DNA of 64,000 nt from Pontibacter kalidii. Its GTDB lineage: Bacteria > Bacteroidota > Bacteroidia > Cytophagales > Hymenobacteraceae. Positions 8,658-17,713 of this stretch are shown here, piece after piece. The stretch spans positions 2,234,501-2,298,500 of the forward strand of contig NZ_CP111079.1 in NCBI RefSeq assembly GCF_026278245.1, read 5' to 3'. The notes beneath the pieces were generated by a model. It did not search any database. It saw nothing but the letters and a program-made list of their open reading frames with translations, and had not been told where the DNA came from. Numbering within the stretch: the stretch's first letter is position 1; every line of letters starts with the position of its first letter. The position numbers and the translations under genes are program-made.

Positions 8658-10949
8658 ATGAGCCGCTATCTCCTTTTCCTACTGCTGCTGCTTTATACCT
8701 GCATGCCTGCGCGGGTAACGGCTCAGGCATGGCCAGAGCGCCCGGCCAAGCGCCCGAAGATCGGGCTGGTGCTGAGCGGTGGCGGAGCAAAAGGCATGGC
8801 GCACATCGGATTCCTGAAAGTCATGGAAGAGGCCGGCATTCGCCCGGATTATATCACAGGCACCAGTATGGGCAGCCTGGTGGGTGCCCTGTATGCCCTC
8901 GGATACTCGCCCGACGAAATAGAGGAGATAGCGCTGCGCCAGGATTGGGAGATGCTGCTGAGCAACCAGGTGCCCTTAAGCCAGATCGCGATGGAAGAGA
9001 AGGAGTACTACGGCCGCTACCTGCTCGAGCTCCCCGTCAATGGCACCCGGATCAGCTTCCCGAGCGGGCTTATCGAAGGGCAGGCGCTGAACAACCTGCT
9101 CATTCGGCTTACGCGCGGGGCGCACAACATACGTGATTTCAGGCAGCTGCCCATCCCCTTCGCCTGCCTGGCCACCGACCTGGCCACAGGTGAGAAGGTT
9201 GTGCTGCAGCAGGGCTTCCTGCCGGAGGCCCTGCGGGCAAGTATGGCTATCCCCACCGTGTTCACACCCATCAAAATTGATGGCCGAATGCTGGTAGATG
9301 GTGGCCTGGTGCAGAACTTTCCGGTGCAGGAGGTGCTCGACATGGGGGCTGATTTTGTGATCGGCGTGAACGTGGGCAGTGGCCTGGAGCCGGAGAAGAA
9401 CCTGAAATCCATGCTGGATGTGCTGGTGCAGGCCACCTTCTTTACCAGTGCCGCTAACCTGGAGAGCGAGAAGAAAAAAACGGACTTCCTGATAGATATT
9501 CTCCCCTACCTGGAAGGTTACAAGACCGGCAGCTTCGCCGATGCGGAGAAAGTCATCAGGATTGGGGAGCATGTGGCACGGGAGTACGAGGACAGCCTGC
9601 GCGCCCTGGCGGCGTACATGCACTCGTTCCGGGAGCCGATGCACCACTCTGAACGCAGTAGCCTGGAGGATTCGGTAAAGGTGGGCAAAGTGCTCATCAG
9701 CGGTACTAACGCCACCCCACGGCGTATTCTGCGCCGCCGACTGCGCCTGCAGGAGAACGAGCCCACTACCATCGGCACCATCGAGAACCGCATCGAGATC
9801 CTTTACGGCACCGGTCATTTTAACAAGGTTTCCTACGCCTTGGTGCCCACCGACAGCAGCCACATGTTGCAGGTAAATGTAGAGGAGGCAGCAGAGGGTG
9901 CCCTCAAAACCGCCATCTACTACGATTCCGAAAACCGGGCCGGGGCTACCGTTAACTTTACCCGCCGCAACCTGTTCTGGCAGGGCTCCCGCTTTGTGGC
10001 CGAGGTAGACCTGGGCCAGAACATCCGCAGTGATGTAAATTACCTCAAGTACATGGGCTACCGCTACCACATCGCCGCCAAACTGGGGAGCCAGTATTAT
10101 AAAAACGACATCTCAATTTTTAACGAGAGTGGCAACAAAGTGGCCATCCTGCAGCAGAACACCAACTTGGGCACCCTGGGCTGGCAAACCACCACCAACA
10201 ACGCCTGGACACTGGGGCAGCAACTCGAGTACAAACTCGCACGCCTTTACCCGCAGGTGGCCGGGCAGATCACCCTGGATTCGCTAACGGTGGATATCAG
10301 TACGCTGGAGCAACTGAAGGTGCGTAACTGGACCTTTTCTACCTTCTTCCGCCTGAACACGCTGGACCGGCCTGCCTTCCCCACCCGCGGCTGGAAGGCT
10401 GAGGTGCAGGGCAGCTATATCTTTGGCAACCGGTTTACCATCCGCGCCCGGCAAGGGCAGCAGGACCTGGAGAACAGTATCCCCAGCGATATTGCCCCCT
10501 ACTTCCGTGTCTCGCTCAGGGCGAACGGTGTGGTGCCGCTGCGCCGCAATCTCAGTTTGCTCCTGCGCCAGGGCCTGGTCATGTACACTAGTAATGACCT
10601 GCCTGTGGGCGAGGAGAGCCTGATAGGAGGCTATACTTCGGTGCTGCCCAACATGGTGGAGTTCCGCGCTGCGGAGCCTTTTGCCTACTCTGCCGACAAC
10701 CTGGTGTACACGGGCTTGGGCCTGCAGGCGGAGCTTCGGAAGAAGCTATACTTTCAGCTTAGCTCCACTCTGATGAACACCAGCCTGCTGCACGGCTACC
10801 GCACCCTGCGCGGCGAAACCACCCGCCTTGGCTACAGCGCCACCCTTGGCTATCTCACCCATGCAGGCCCCATTACGGCAGGCATTGCCCACGAGAGTCG
10901 GTCTGACTGGCGTGGCTTTATCAGCCTTGGGTTCAGGCTGCCGTGGTAA
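8658..10949 (+). CDS. Patatin-like phospholipase fused to an outer-membrane Omp85-type barrel
   Basis: 763 residues. Residues 1-23 are a signal peptide. The patatin domain (about 34-330) has the oxyanion loop GGGAKG (41-46), nucleophile elbow GTSMG (Ser70) and catalytic Asp in DGG (214-216). A POTRA-like region (about 345-420, KVLISGTNATPRRILRRRL) is followed by a bacterial surface antigen (Omp85) barrel to the C terminus, ending in an aromatic Trp. The order is that of PlpD-like type Vd autotransporters. Inferred role: lipid hydrolysis at or beyond the outer membrane. Single-gene unit after a strong terminator. Confidence 0.9.
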   Translation: MSRYLLFLLLLLYTCMPARVTAQAWPERPAKRPKIGLVLSGGGAKGMAHIGFLKVMEEAGIRPDYITGTSMGSLVGALYALGYSPDEIEEIALRQDWEMLLSNQVPLSQIAMEEKEYYGRYLLELPVNGTRISFPSGLIEGQALNNLLIRLTRGAHNIRDFRQLPIPFACLATDLATGEKVVLQQGFLPEALRASMAIPTVFTPIKIDGRMLVDGGLVQNFPVQEVLDMGADFVIGVNVGSGLEPEKNLKSMLDVLVQATFFTSAANLESEKKKTDFLIDILPYLEGYKTGSFADAEKVIRIGEHVAREYEDSLRALAAYMHSFREPMHHSERSSLEDSVKVGKVLISGTNATPRRILRRRLRLQENEPTTIGTIENRIEILYGTGHFNKVSYALVPTDSSHMLQVNVEEAAEGALKTAIYYDSENRAGATVNFTRRNLFWQGSRFVAEVDLGQNIRSDVNYLKYMGYRYHIAAKLGSQYYKNDISIFNESGNKVAILQQNTNLGTLGWQTTTNNAWTLGQQLEYKLARLYPQVAGQITLDSLTVDISTLEQLKVRNWTFSTFFRLNTLDRPAFPTRGWKAEVQGSYIFGNRFTIRARQGQQDLENSIPSDIAPYFRVSLRANGVVPLRRNLSLLLRQGLVMYTSNDLPVGEESLIGGYTSVLPNMVEFRAAEPFAYSADNLVYTGLGLQAELRKKLYFQLSSTLMNTSLLHGYRTLRGETTRLGYSATLGYLTHAGPITAGIAHESRSDWRGFISLGFRLPW

Positions 10950-11001
10950 TGTCCTATTCGTAGGATTAAGTTAAAGCAATGCAGACGCTAGCAGGGCCGC
11001 A

Positions 11002-11223
11002 ATGGCAGGAGCCGTTCACACAGACGTCAAAATCAAGGGAGGCCATTGCATAGGGGTTGCCTCGGGCAATAAGCCTGCCTCCATCAAAGTGCAGCTTAGA
11101 AGTATAAAGGGAGACAAAACGGATGTGAAGGATTTAGTTGGTATCATTACCGTTACCTTCAGCGACCCATACTGTGGCCATGGCCACGCGAATGCTTTCA
11201 GAGCTGTACCTTCGGAGAAGTAA
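11002..11223 (+). CDS. Small hypothetical protein, doubtful
   Basis: 73 codons from ATG to TAA with no family I recognise. The sequence is moderately protein-like (IKVQLRSIKGDKTD, GIITVTFSD). The main support is position: it ends 17 bp before a terminator on the same strand and fills the gap after the patatin gene. An overlapping antisense frame is equally open, so this may be non-coding. Confidence 0.25.
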   Translation: MAGAVHTDVKIKGGHCIGVASGNKPASIKVQLRSIKGDKTDVKDLVGIITVTFSDPYCGHGHANAFRAVPSEK

Positions 11224-11240
11224 GAGTATAGCAACTCGTA

Positions 11241-11274
11241 AAAAAACCTTCCTGATAGTTCCGTGAAGGTTTTT
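11241..11274 (+). terminator. Hairpin terminator
   Basis: AAAAAACCTTC (11241-11251) and GAAGGTTTTT (11265-11274) flank a 13-nt loop. It would end either the patatin transcript or the small frame before it. A-runs on the other side make it potentially bidirectional. Confidence 0.7.
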
Positions 11275-11433
11275 CATACTTCGCTTTCTGCTGAGCTCAT
11301 AGTCTGGGCGGAAGAATCATATACCTCCTCTTAATGTATAAAGTGAGAAGCCATTTAGGTTGATGAGCAATGTTACTGTAGAAAGCATATATTTTCCCGA
11401 TATTTGTGCTACCACCAAGGAAAGAACCGATCT

Positions 11434-12846
11434 ATGAAAGTAGAACAGATCTATACAGGCTGCCTGGCACAGGGCGCCTACTACATCGAAAGCAAGGGCG
11501 AAGCCGCCATCATCGACCCGCTCCGCGAGGTGAAGCCATACATCGAAAAGGCCGCGAAAGACGGCGCCAAGATAAAGTATGTCCTGGAAACGCATTTCCA
11601 CGCCGACTTCGTATCGGGCCATGTGGACCTGGCTAAGGCTACCGGTGCCACCATCGTTTTCGGGCCAAACGCACATCCAAAATTTGAAGCACACCTGGCA
11701 GAGGATGGCGAGGAGCTGAAGGTGGGTGAGGTTACCATCCGAGTGCTGCACACCCCGGGCCACACCATGGAGTCCACCACCTACCTGCTGCTCGACGAGA
11801 ACGGCCGGGAGCACGCGATCTTCTCTGGCGACACGCTCTTCATCGGCGACGTAGGCCGCCCGGACCTAGCCGTGAAGTCGGACCTGACCGAGGAGCAGCT
11901 GGCGGCGCACCTGTACGATTCGCTCCGCAACAAGATCATGCCCTTGCCGGATGATGTGATCGTGTACCCTGCCCACGGCGCGGGTTCCGCCTGCGGCAAG
12001 AACATGAGCAAGGAAACCACTGACCTGCTGGGTAATCAGAAGAACACGAACTACGCCCTGCGCGCCGACATGACCCGCGAGGAGTTCGTGAAGGAGGTAA
12101 CCGAGGGCTTATTACCCCCTCCGGCTTACTTCCCGTTGAACGTGAAGATGAACCGGGAGGGCTACGCCAGCATCAACGACGTGATGGCGCAGGGCCTGCG
12201 GGAGCTGTCGCCGGAGGAATTTGAGGCTACGGCAAACGAAACGGGCGCGCTGATGCTTGACACCCGCAAGCCCGGCGATTTCGCCCAGGGCTTTATCCCC
12301 AACGCAGTGAACATCGGCATCGACGGCGGCTTCGCCCCGTGGGTGGGCGCGCTCATTCCCGACATACAGCAACCGATCCTGATTGTGGCGGAGCAAGGCC
12401 GCGAAGAGGAGGTGGTTACCCGTTTAGCGCGCGTGGGCTACGACAACGCCATCGGCTTCCTAAAGGGCGGCTTCCAAAGTTGGAGAGACGCAGGAAAGGA
12501 AGTAGACACCTTGGTTTCCATACCCGCCACAGAGCTGGCAGCCAAATTTGAGCAGGACAATAGCATCTGCATCGTGGATGTTCGCAAGCCAGGCGAGTAC
12601 CAGGCAGAGCACCTGGAGACGGCCCTGAGCGCCCCTCTGGATTACCTGAACGAGCACCTGACCGCGCTGCCGAAAGACCGGACGCTTTATATCCACTGCG
12701 CTGGTGGCTACCGCTCTATGATTGCGGCGTCTATACTTAGAGCAAGGGGATTCCAAGACATTGTAGATGTGCAGGGCGGATACAAGGCCATCGCCGAAAC
12801 AAACATGCCGCGCACCAACTTCGTGTGCCCTACCTCGCCCAGGTAA
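11434..12846 (+). CDS. Persulfide dioxygenase-rhodanese fusion (CstB-like MBL-fold protein)
   Basis: 470 residues from MKVEQIYTGCLAQG. The metallo-beta-lactamase domain (1-250) has THFHADFVSGH (H54, H56, D58), the ETHE1-type iron site that oxidises persulfides to sulfite. Two rhodanese domains follow. The first (about 265-360) has AEQGRE with Ala319 where the catalytic Cys should be, so it is a pseudo-domain; the second (about 370-470) keeps the active loop HCAGGYRS with Cys422. The layout matches CstB-type sulfide detoxification enzymes. Cytosolic. No CstR-type repressor or quinone reductase is adjacent. Confidence 0.9.
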   Translation: MKVEQIYTGCLAQGAYYIESKGEAAIIDPLREVKPYIEKAAKDGAKIKYVLETHFHADFVSGHVDLAKATGATIVFGPNAHPKFEAHLAEDGEELKVGEVTIRVLHTPGHTMESTTYLLLDENGREHAIFSGDTLFIGDVGRPDLAVKSDLTEEQLAAHLYDSLRNKIMPLPDDVIVYPAHGAGSACGKNMSKETTDLLGNQKNTNYALRADMTREEFVKEVTEGLLPPPAYFPLNVKMNREGYASINDVMAQGLRELSPEEFEATANETGALMLDTRKPGDFAQGFIPNAVNIGIDGGFAPWVGALIPDIQQPILIVAEQGREEEVVTRLARVGYDNAIGFLKGGFQSWRDAGKEVDTLVSIPATELAAKFEQDNSICIVDVRKPGEYQAEHLETALSAPLDYLNEHLTALPKDRTLYIHCAGGYRSMIAASILRARGFQDIVDVQGGYKAIAETNMPRTNFVCPTSPR

Positions 12847-12857
12847 TAGCTGTATAA

Positions 12858-12914
12858 GTATAAAACAGTGAACCCGGCAGAGGCTTATCCTCTGCCGGGT
12901 TCACTGTTTTATAC
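12858..12914. terminator. Long perfect bidirectional terminator hairpin
   Basis: Perfect 26-bp arms (12858-12883 and 12889-12914) with a 5-nt loop CTTAT. The outer part is T/A rich on both sides (TTTTATAC), so it can end transcripts from both strands; the next gene is convergent. The left arm begins within an AAGTATA motif. Confidence 0.9.
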
Positions 12915-12955
12915 CTGTAGTCTTAAGTTGCTACTCTCTAATGCCGTCAAAGGAT

Positions 12956-12992
12956 ACACCCACCCCAGCCCCTCCGGGGAGGCGAATTCCTG
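12956..12992. repeat. C-rich dispersed palindromic repeat
   Basis: CACCCCAGCCCCTCCGGGGA and following bases form a short CCCCTCC/GGAGG fold-back. The same kind of unit (ACCCC-n-CCCCTCC...GGAGGGG-AGTTCTG) recurs around 45.68-45.82 kb and, in variant form, near 54.77, 54.96 and 57.2 kb. Confidence 0.55.
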
Positions 12993-13017
12993 TAAATTTA
13001 GCGATTTAGCTTTGTCG

Positions 13018-13596
13018 CTAATCCTGCACCTTATCCAACGTTTTCCGCTTCTCGCTCTTAACCTGTTTAAAATGGCTTGGGGTGAGCCCGGTTATTTTTT
13101 TGAACTGGTTGGAGAGATGGGCCACGCTGCTGTAGCCCAGTTCATAGGCAATCTCTTTCAGGCTGAGTTCGCCGTATACGAGCAGCTCTTTTACCCGCTC
13201 GATGCGCTGCAGGATGAGGTATTTCTCTATCGTTATCCCCTCGAATGAGGAAAAGAGCGAACTGATATAGTTGTAGTCCATCCCCAGCTTGTCGGCTATG
13301 TAGTCCGAGGTGTTGATGTGCAGCTCCTGCTCGCCGGTCTGGTGCACCAGCTCAATAATGGCCAGCTTCACCTTTTCGATCAGCTGCGTCCTGCGGTCGT
13401 CGAGCAGCTCAAAGCCATTGCTCTCGAGCACCTCCCGCAGTTCCTCCACATTCACCTGAGCGCCATCAGTGGCCAGCTCGGCCTCGCCCAGACCTACCTG
13501 CAGCACGGTGTAGCCCAGTTTCTGCAGCTCCTCGGCCACCACACGCTTGCAGCGGTCGCACACCATGTTCTTGATGTATATCTTATTCGTTGCCAT
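13018..13596 (-). CDS. AraC-family regulator with an N-terminal HMA-like metal-binding domain
   Basis: 192 residues. Residues 1-70 look like a heavy-metal-associated (ferredoxin-like) domain with the MVCDRC CxxC motif. Residues about 95-185 form an AraC-type double helix-turn-helix with SLKEIAYELGYSSVAHLSNQFKKITGLTPSHFK. In other Bacteroidota such regulators sit beside metal P-type ATPases; none is nearby here, so the target is unknown. A metal (copper-like) or redox input is inferred from the CxxC. Confidence 0.85.
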   Translation of the reverse strand: MATNKIYIKNMVCDRCKRVVAEELQKLGYTVLQVGLGEAELATDGAQVNVEELREVLESNGFELLDDRRTQLIEKVKLAIIELVHQTGEQELHINTSDYIADKLGMDYNYISSLFSSFEGITIEKYLILQRIERVKELLVYGELSLKEIAYELGYSSVAHLSNQFKKITGLTPSHFKQVKSEKRKTLDKVQD

Positions 13597-13724
13597 ACTA
13601 TAAAGTTAGCTTTTCCGTTTTTAACGCGTGTTCTTCAGGGAGGCAAGGTATGAATTTTATACTTCATCCTTCTTTTTATACTGCATCCATGGCTATATAC
13701 ACTATGTTATATAGGTAAAATGCA

Positions 13725-13732
13725 TAGTTTTG
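13725..13732 (+). promoter_or_regulatory. -7 box for the 13750 gene
   Basis: TAGTTTTG matches TAnnTTTG exactly. It overlaps a possible upstream ATG (13720), which argues that translation begins at the ATG at 13750. Confidence 0.45.
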
Positions 13733-13749
13733 CGCACTATTATAAGACT

Positions 13750-14157
13750 ATGACACCTGCTGAACTTCCGGATTACCTGACTGGCCACATCATCCCAGAG
13801 GAAAGCCTGCTGCATATCACCTGGTTGCGGCCCGTAAGCAGCGCCGAGTACCGGGAAGGGATGCGCGCCCTCAAGCAGCTCCTTCTGGACCAGTGCACCC
13901 GGCTCTGGCTGGCCGATTCCCGGCTGCTCTCCCACGTCACCTTCGAGGATCAGCAATGGATTCTCAAGGAGTTCATCCCCCTGCTGCTCACAAGCCAGCT
14001 GCAAAAGGTGGCACGTGTGGTAAAAGCCGATGTGTTCAGTTACATCTCCTTCGAAAACATGATGAGCAAGGCGCAGGAGAGCTTAAACGTGCACGCGCAA
14101 ATGGAGCAGTTCACCACCGTGGACTCAGCTCTGGGCTGGCTCCGCATGCAGGATTAA
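13750..14157 (+). CDS. Conserved hypothetical protein, STAS/SpoIIAA-like size
   Basis: 135 residues from MTPAELPDYL. The pattern ITWLRPVSSAEYREGM, LWLADSRLLSHVTFEDQQWI and VVKADVFSYISFENM recalls Bacteroidota single-domain proteins with a SpoIIAA-like fold, but I cannot name a family firmly. No signal peptide or membrane segment. An ATG 30 bp upstream is in frame but overlaps the -7 box, so I prefer 13750. It converges with the pirin gene, 5 bp between stops. Confidence 0.7.
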   Translation: MTPAELPDYLTGHIIPEESLLHITWLRPVSSAEYREGMRALKQLLLDQCTRLWLADSRLLSHVTFEDQQWILKEFIPLLLTSQLQKVARVVKADVFSYISFENMMSKAQESLNVHAQMEQFTTVDSALGWLRMQD

Positions 14158-14162
14158 GCCCC

Positions 14163-15026
14163 TCAATCCTCTATCAGTATCCCCAGCTTGCCCATCTGGT
14201 AATCGCGCATGGCCTGCATGATCTCGGTCTGGCTGTTCATCACGAAGGGTCCGCTGGCCACCACCGGCTCCTCCAACGGCTTACCCGCCATCAGCAGCGC
14301 CCGCGTGTTTTCCCTGGCCGTTAGGGTAATACCTTCCCCATCCTGGTTAAACAGCACCTGGTGCAGCCCCTCCACCAGGCCAAAGCCTGCTACCTGCACG
14401 GCGCCATCCAGCAAGTATAAAAAGGCGTTGTAGTTTTTTGGGAGCGGGAAAGTATGGCTGGCCCCCGCCTGTAGTTCCAGGCGCAGCGCCTGCACCGGAG
14501 ACTTAGCTCTGATGGGCCCGCTCGCGCCCCCGTGCTCACCTGCCACCACCTGCACGCTTACGCCCGCTGCCGTTACAGTAGGCGTGTCACCGGCCTGCAA
14601 GGCGAAATACTCCGGCTGGTCCAGTTTGTGTGCGGCGGGAGTGTTCACCCAAAGCTGAATGATTTCCTGCACCCCTCCCTGCTCCATGATGTCTTTTGGG
14701 GGCCGCTCGCTGTGCACGATGCCCCTGCCAGCGTTCATCCACTGTGTACCGCCGGCATACACCACGCTGTTGTTGCCGCGCGAGTCGCGGTGGTGCACCC
14801 CACCACGATACACAAACGTGACCGGGGAGAAGCCACGGTGCGGGTGCGGCCCCACACCGGTTTTATGCGGGAGAACGTGCTCCGGCATTTCATGGATGTG
14901 GTGGTGCAGCAGCAAAAACGGGTCTATCAGGTCTACCTGTTGTGTGGGGAAAGGCTGGCGCACCGGCATACCGCCCATATCAATGGTATCGGCGTAAAGC
15001 AGGCGGGCTACGGTTCTGTTCTTCAT
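14163..15026 (-). CDS. Pirin family protein
   Basis: 287 residues, a bicupin. The N-terminal cupin has PHPHRGFSPVTFVYRGGVHHRDS and a following Glu region (MNAGRGIVHSERP), the metal ligands of pirins. Pirins act as iron-dependent quercetin dioxygenases or redox-responsive co-regulators; which applies here cannot be told. Cytosolic. A single gene in a run of minus-strand units. Confidence 0.9.
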   Translation of the reverse strand: MKNRTVARLLYADTIDMGGMPVRQPFPTQQVDLIDPFLLLHHHIHEMPEHVLPHKTGVGPHPHRGFSPVTFVYRGGVHHRDSRGNNSVVYAGGTQWMNAGRGIVHSERPPKDIMEQGGVQEIIQLWVNTPAAHKLDQPEYFALQAGDTPTVTAAGVSVQVVAGEHGGASGPIRAKSPVQALRLELQAGASHTFPLPKNYNAFLYLLDGAVQVAGFGLVEGLHQVLFNQDGEGITLTARENTRALLMAGKPLEEPVVASGPFVMNSQTEIMQAMRDYQMGKLGILIED

Positions 15027-15099
15027 GTTCTAAAGCTACCTTTTAAGATATAAAACAAGTCCACTGTGTAGATGTTTTGCGGAACTCCCGAGCCTCCCC

Positions 15100-15141
15100 A
15101 AAAGCAACAGCACCTACTGGTATGGCAGGTGCTGTTGCTTT
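15100..15141 (-). terminator. Hairpin after the disordered-protein gene
   Basis: AAAGCAACAGCACCT pairs with AGGTGCTGTTGCTTT across 15100-15141. It lies 22 bp downstream of the minus-strand gene ending at 15164. Confidence 0.7.
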
Positions 15142-15163
15142 ATCCGTCTATGTAAGTATAAAA

Positions 15164-15904
15164 TCAGTAGTTCGGGTTCCTGTCTCTGTACCCGCCTCTG
15201 TCGGTGTTGTTGCCCCTGCTGTAGCGACTTCGGTCGGAGTCGTGAGCGCTTTGTTCATCCCACTTGCTGTTACCGCTGAATGCCTGCTGCTCCCGTGGGT
15301 TGCGGTTGCCTCCCAGGTAGTTTGGCTCTCCCCTGTCTGAATGCGTGCTTCTGTCTGGGTGCATAGAGTCATTGCTGTGCCCGCCGCCGTACCCGGACAT
15401 GGAAACGTAATCATCCACATTGCCACTGTCTCCGCTCATAGAGCCGTAGCGTGAGGAGCCACCGAAGTCGCCGTGGGCGCTGTAGTTGGCGCCACCAAAA
15501 CGGGAGCCGCTGTAGCCGCTCATCCGGCCGGAGCCATAGCCCTGCTCCTGCTGCGCGCGGCGCTCACGCTCCATGTTGCGCATTTCATCATGGCGACCGG
15601 TGTTGCTGCCAAAGCTGGAAAATCCGTAACCTTGGCGAATGTTGCCGAGTTCATGATGGCGGCCGCGTGTGTTCTCATTGTAATTGTCTTCCAGGTCGTA
15701 GTCGCGGCTGCGGTAGTTCTGGAAGCGGTTAGCGTCAAAGTCACGCCGGTCGCGGAAATCCCTGGGGTTGTTGCCGTCGCGGTAGCGGTCCTGATACTCC
15801 CGCCCGAAATCGCCGTCGCGCGTGTCGCGGTCAAAGTCATACACATCCCTGCCGCTCCAAAGGCCACTGTGGTAGTATCTGTCGTTATCCCTGTCGTTTC
15901 TCAT
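15164..15904 (-). CDS. Low-complexity, predicted disordered protein rich in Arg, Asp, Gly, Tyr and Ser
   Basis: 246 residues without signal peptide or hydrophobic segment. The N-terminal half is an Arg/Asp/Tyr polyampholyte (for example RDFRDRRDFDANRFQNYRSR); the middle and C-terminal parts are Gly/Ser/Tyr with repeated SGY, RYG and GG steps and further RG pairs. I know no family. Composition resembles RGG/SYG disordered segments that bind nucleic acids or condense, which is inference only. It has its own terminator, and a similar-composition gene lies just upstream on the same strand. Confidence 0.75.
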   Translation of the reverse strand: MRNDRDNDRYYHSGLWSGRDVYDFDRDTRDGDFGREYQDRYRDGNNPRDFRDRRDFDANRFQNYRSRDYDLEDNYNENTRGRHHELGNIRQGYGFSSFGSNTGRHDEMRNMERERRAQQEQGYGSGRMSGYSGSRFGGANYSAHGDFGGSSRYGSMSGDSGNVDDYVSMSGYGGGHSNDSMHPDRSTHSDRGEPNYLGGNRNPREQQAFSGNSKWDEQSAHDSDRSRYSRGNNTDRGGYRDRNPNY

Positions 15905-15981
15905 AGCTTATGTGTGTTAGTTGTACATCAATTCAATTTATACTTAACGGGGGCAAAGCCGAACGGTTTCCCGGTAAAGCA

Positions 15982-16008
15982 AAAGGCCCGCTTATGCAGC
16001 GGGCCTTT
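15982..16008 (-). terminator. Terminator after the second disordered-protein gene
   Basis: AAAGGCCCGC (15982-15991) pairs with GCGGGCCTTT (15999-16008), loop of 7; the minus-strand product ends in T-rich sequence. An outer CCGG pair extends the stem. Confidence 0.8.
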
Positions 16009-16034
16009 CCGGTATGTAAAAGTATGAACTGTTG

Positions 16035-16565
16035 CTATCTGCGGCGACCGTCGTTCTCGCTGTAGCGCGATTGGTTAGCCGACCTGAACGGGGCACGTAA
16101 AGCCGGCGCATCCGACTTATGATCGTAGGCGCTCCGGAGTTTTTTCTCATCTAGGGTACTGTAGCTGCTGGAGCTATACCTGCCACTGCCCAGCCCTGAC
16201 TTGGAGTAGCCATAGTTATGGTTTATGAAATCGGTATAGGCCCGGCTGCCGGCATAGCTGCCGTACGTGGGTCTGTTGCTATAATCTGGAAACTCGATGT
16301 AGTTTTTATCCATGCTCCCAGACTGGCTGGCGCTATAGCCACCCTTACTGCTGCGGCCGCTGCCGTAGGTAGAGGCGCTGTAGTTGCCACGGCTGTAGTC
16401 GTTGCTGTAGCCATGCGTGCCATAATAGTCGTTGCCTCGCATACTGGCGTTATCACGCCCATAGTACGGCCTGCTGCTGGCGGAGCTCATAGGGCTGCTT
16501 TCCTTGTTGCTGCCCTCATCGTGCTGGCCAAAAGCGTTACGGTCATTACGAAAGTCTAAGTTCAT
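16035..16565 (-). CDS. Low-complexity, predicted disordered Ser/Gly/Tyr/Asn-rich protein
   Basis: 176 residues, no signal peptide or membrane segment. Tyr recurs every few residues in SGNY contexts (GNDYYGTHGYSNDYSRGNYS, STYGSGRSSKGGYSAS); the C terminus is more basic (SANQSRYSENDGRRR). It shares composition with its downstream neighbour but no alignable domain, and is separated from it by a terminator. I recognise no family. Roles in stress, desiccation or condensate formation are speculation. Confidence 0.72.
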   Translation of the reverse strand: MNLDFRNDRNAFGQHDEGSNKESSPMSSASSRPYYGRDNASMRGNDYYGTHGYSNDYSRGNYSASTYGSGRSSKGGYSASQSGSMDKNYIEFPDYSNRPTYGSYAGSRAYTDFINHNYGYSKSGLGSGRYSSSSYSTLDEKKLRSAYDHKSDAPALRAPFRSANQSRYSENDGRRR

Positions 16566-16861
16566 GGTATGCGGATTTAATTTATAAAACTTCTTACTTA
16601 ATTAAACGCTTTGGCAAAAAGGCAAGTTCTGCGATTCACTTCATAATCCGGTATGCTTACCCTCAAAAAGACTCTATTCCTTCTTTCTATTGTTTAAACC
16701 TTTTCCATATATACGATTTTTACGTATGCTTTAGGATACTTTTTCCGCTTCTTTAGAAGCTGATCCGCCCCCTGAAATAGCTACTGGTTATACTTACAAG
16801 CTTTTGGTTTCCGAACAATTGCACTGCTCCGCAGGTATAAGCCCACAAAAAATAGCGGCAC

Positions 16862-17599
16862 ATGGAGCAACAGATTCACATCGGCACTTCGGGCTGGCAC
16901 TACAAGCACTGGGTGGGAATCTTCTATCCGAAAGGCCTACGGCCAAATGCCTTCACGGGTTACTACACCCGCCACTTCCGCACCGTCGAGATCAACAATT
17001 CTTTTTATAAACTGCCTTCGGCCGACACGTTTGCCAGCTGGCGCAAGTCCGTTCCGGATGATTTCATCTTCGCCGTAAAGGCCAGCCGCTACCTCACCCA
17101 CATGAAAAAGCTACTGGAGCCACAAGAACCCCTGAGTCGCTTTTTCTCTGCGGCCAACGCCCTGGAGCACAAGTTGGGGCCGGTGCTCTTTCAGCTGCCG
17201 CCGGGCTGGAAGATGAACGCCGGCCGCCTCCGCAATTTCATGGCGCAGCTTCCTCCTTACTACAAGTATACTTTCGAGTTTAGGCATACCAGCTGGTATA
17301 CGGATGAAATATTGGACCTCCTCCGAAAACATAATGCCGCTTTTTGTATTTATGAACTGGATGGCCATCACTCGCCGCTGCACGTAACGGCCGGTTTCGT
17401 GTACGTGCGTCTGCACGGCCCTGGGGGCAAGTACGCGGGCTCCTATACCGAAGAGGCGCTGCAGGGGTGGGCGCAGCAATGTCTGGCCTGGCAGCTGCAG
17501 GGGCTGGAGGTATATGTATACTTCGACAACGACCAGCTGGGCTACGCCGCCTATAACGCCCTCAGACTACAGGAGATCGTGCGGCAGAAAAGGCTGTAG
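16862..17599 (+). CDS. DUF72 (YecE-like) TIM-barrel protein
   Basis: 245 residues. The start IHIGTSGWHYKHWVGIFYPKG, then VEINNSFYKLPSADTFASW, FAVKASRYLTHMKKL, FEFRHTSWY and VYVRLHGPGGKYAGSY follow the DUF72 family end to end. The fold is a TIM barrel related to sugar-phosphate isomerase-like enzymes; the reaction is unknown. Cytosolic single gene. The 296-bp gap before it (16566-16861) is AT-rich and holds no gene I can see. Confidence 0.92.
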   Translation: MEQQIHIGTSGWHYKHWVGIFYPKGLRPNAFTGYYTRHFRTVEINNSFYKLPSADTFASWRKSVPDDFIFAVKASRYLTHMKKLLEPQEPLSRFFSAANALEHKLGPVLFQLPPGWKMNAGRLRNFMAQLPPYYKYTFEFRHTSWYTDEILDLLRKHNAAFCIYELDGHHSPLHVTAGFVYVRLHGPGGKYAGSYTEEALQGWAQQCLAWQLQGLEVYVYFDNDQLGYAAYNALRLQEIVRQKRL

Positions 17600-17713
17600 G
17601 TTTGCACTGGTTAGCTCCTGGAAAGCCTCCGAGAAAGTATAGAAATTACTATGTTAGCTGCCCTTCGGTGGCTACCTTTACCTTGTATTTTATTCGAAAA
17701 CCTAACATAAACC

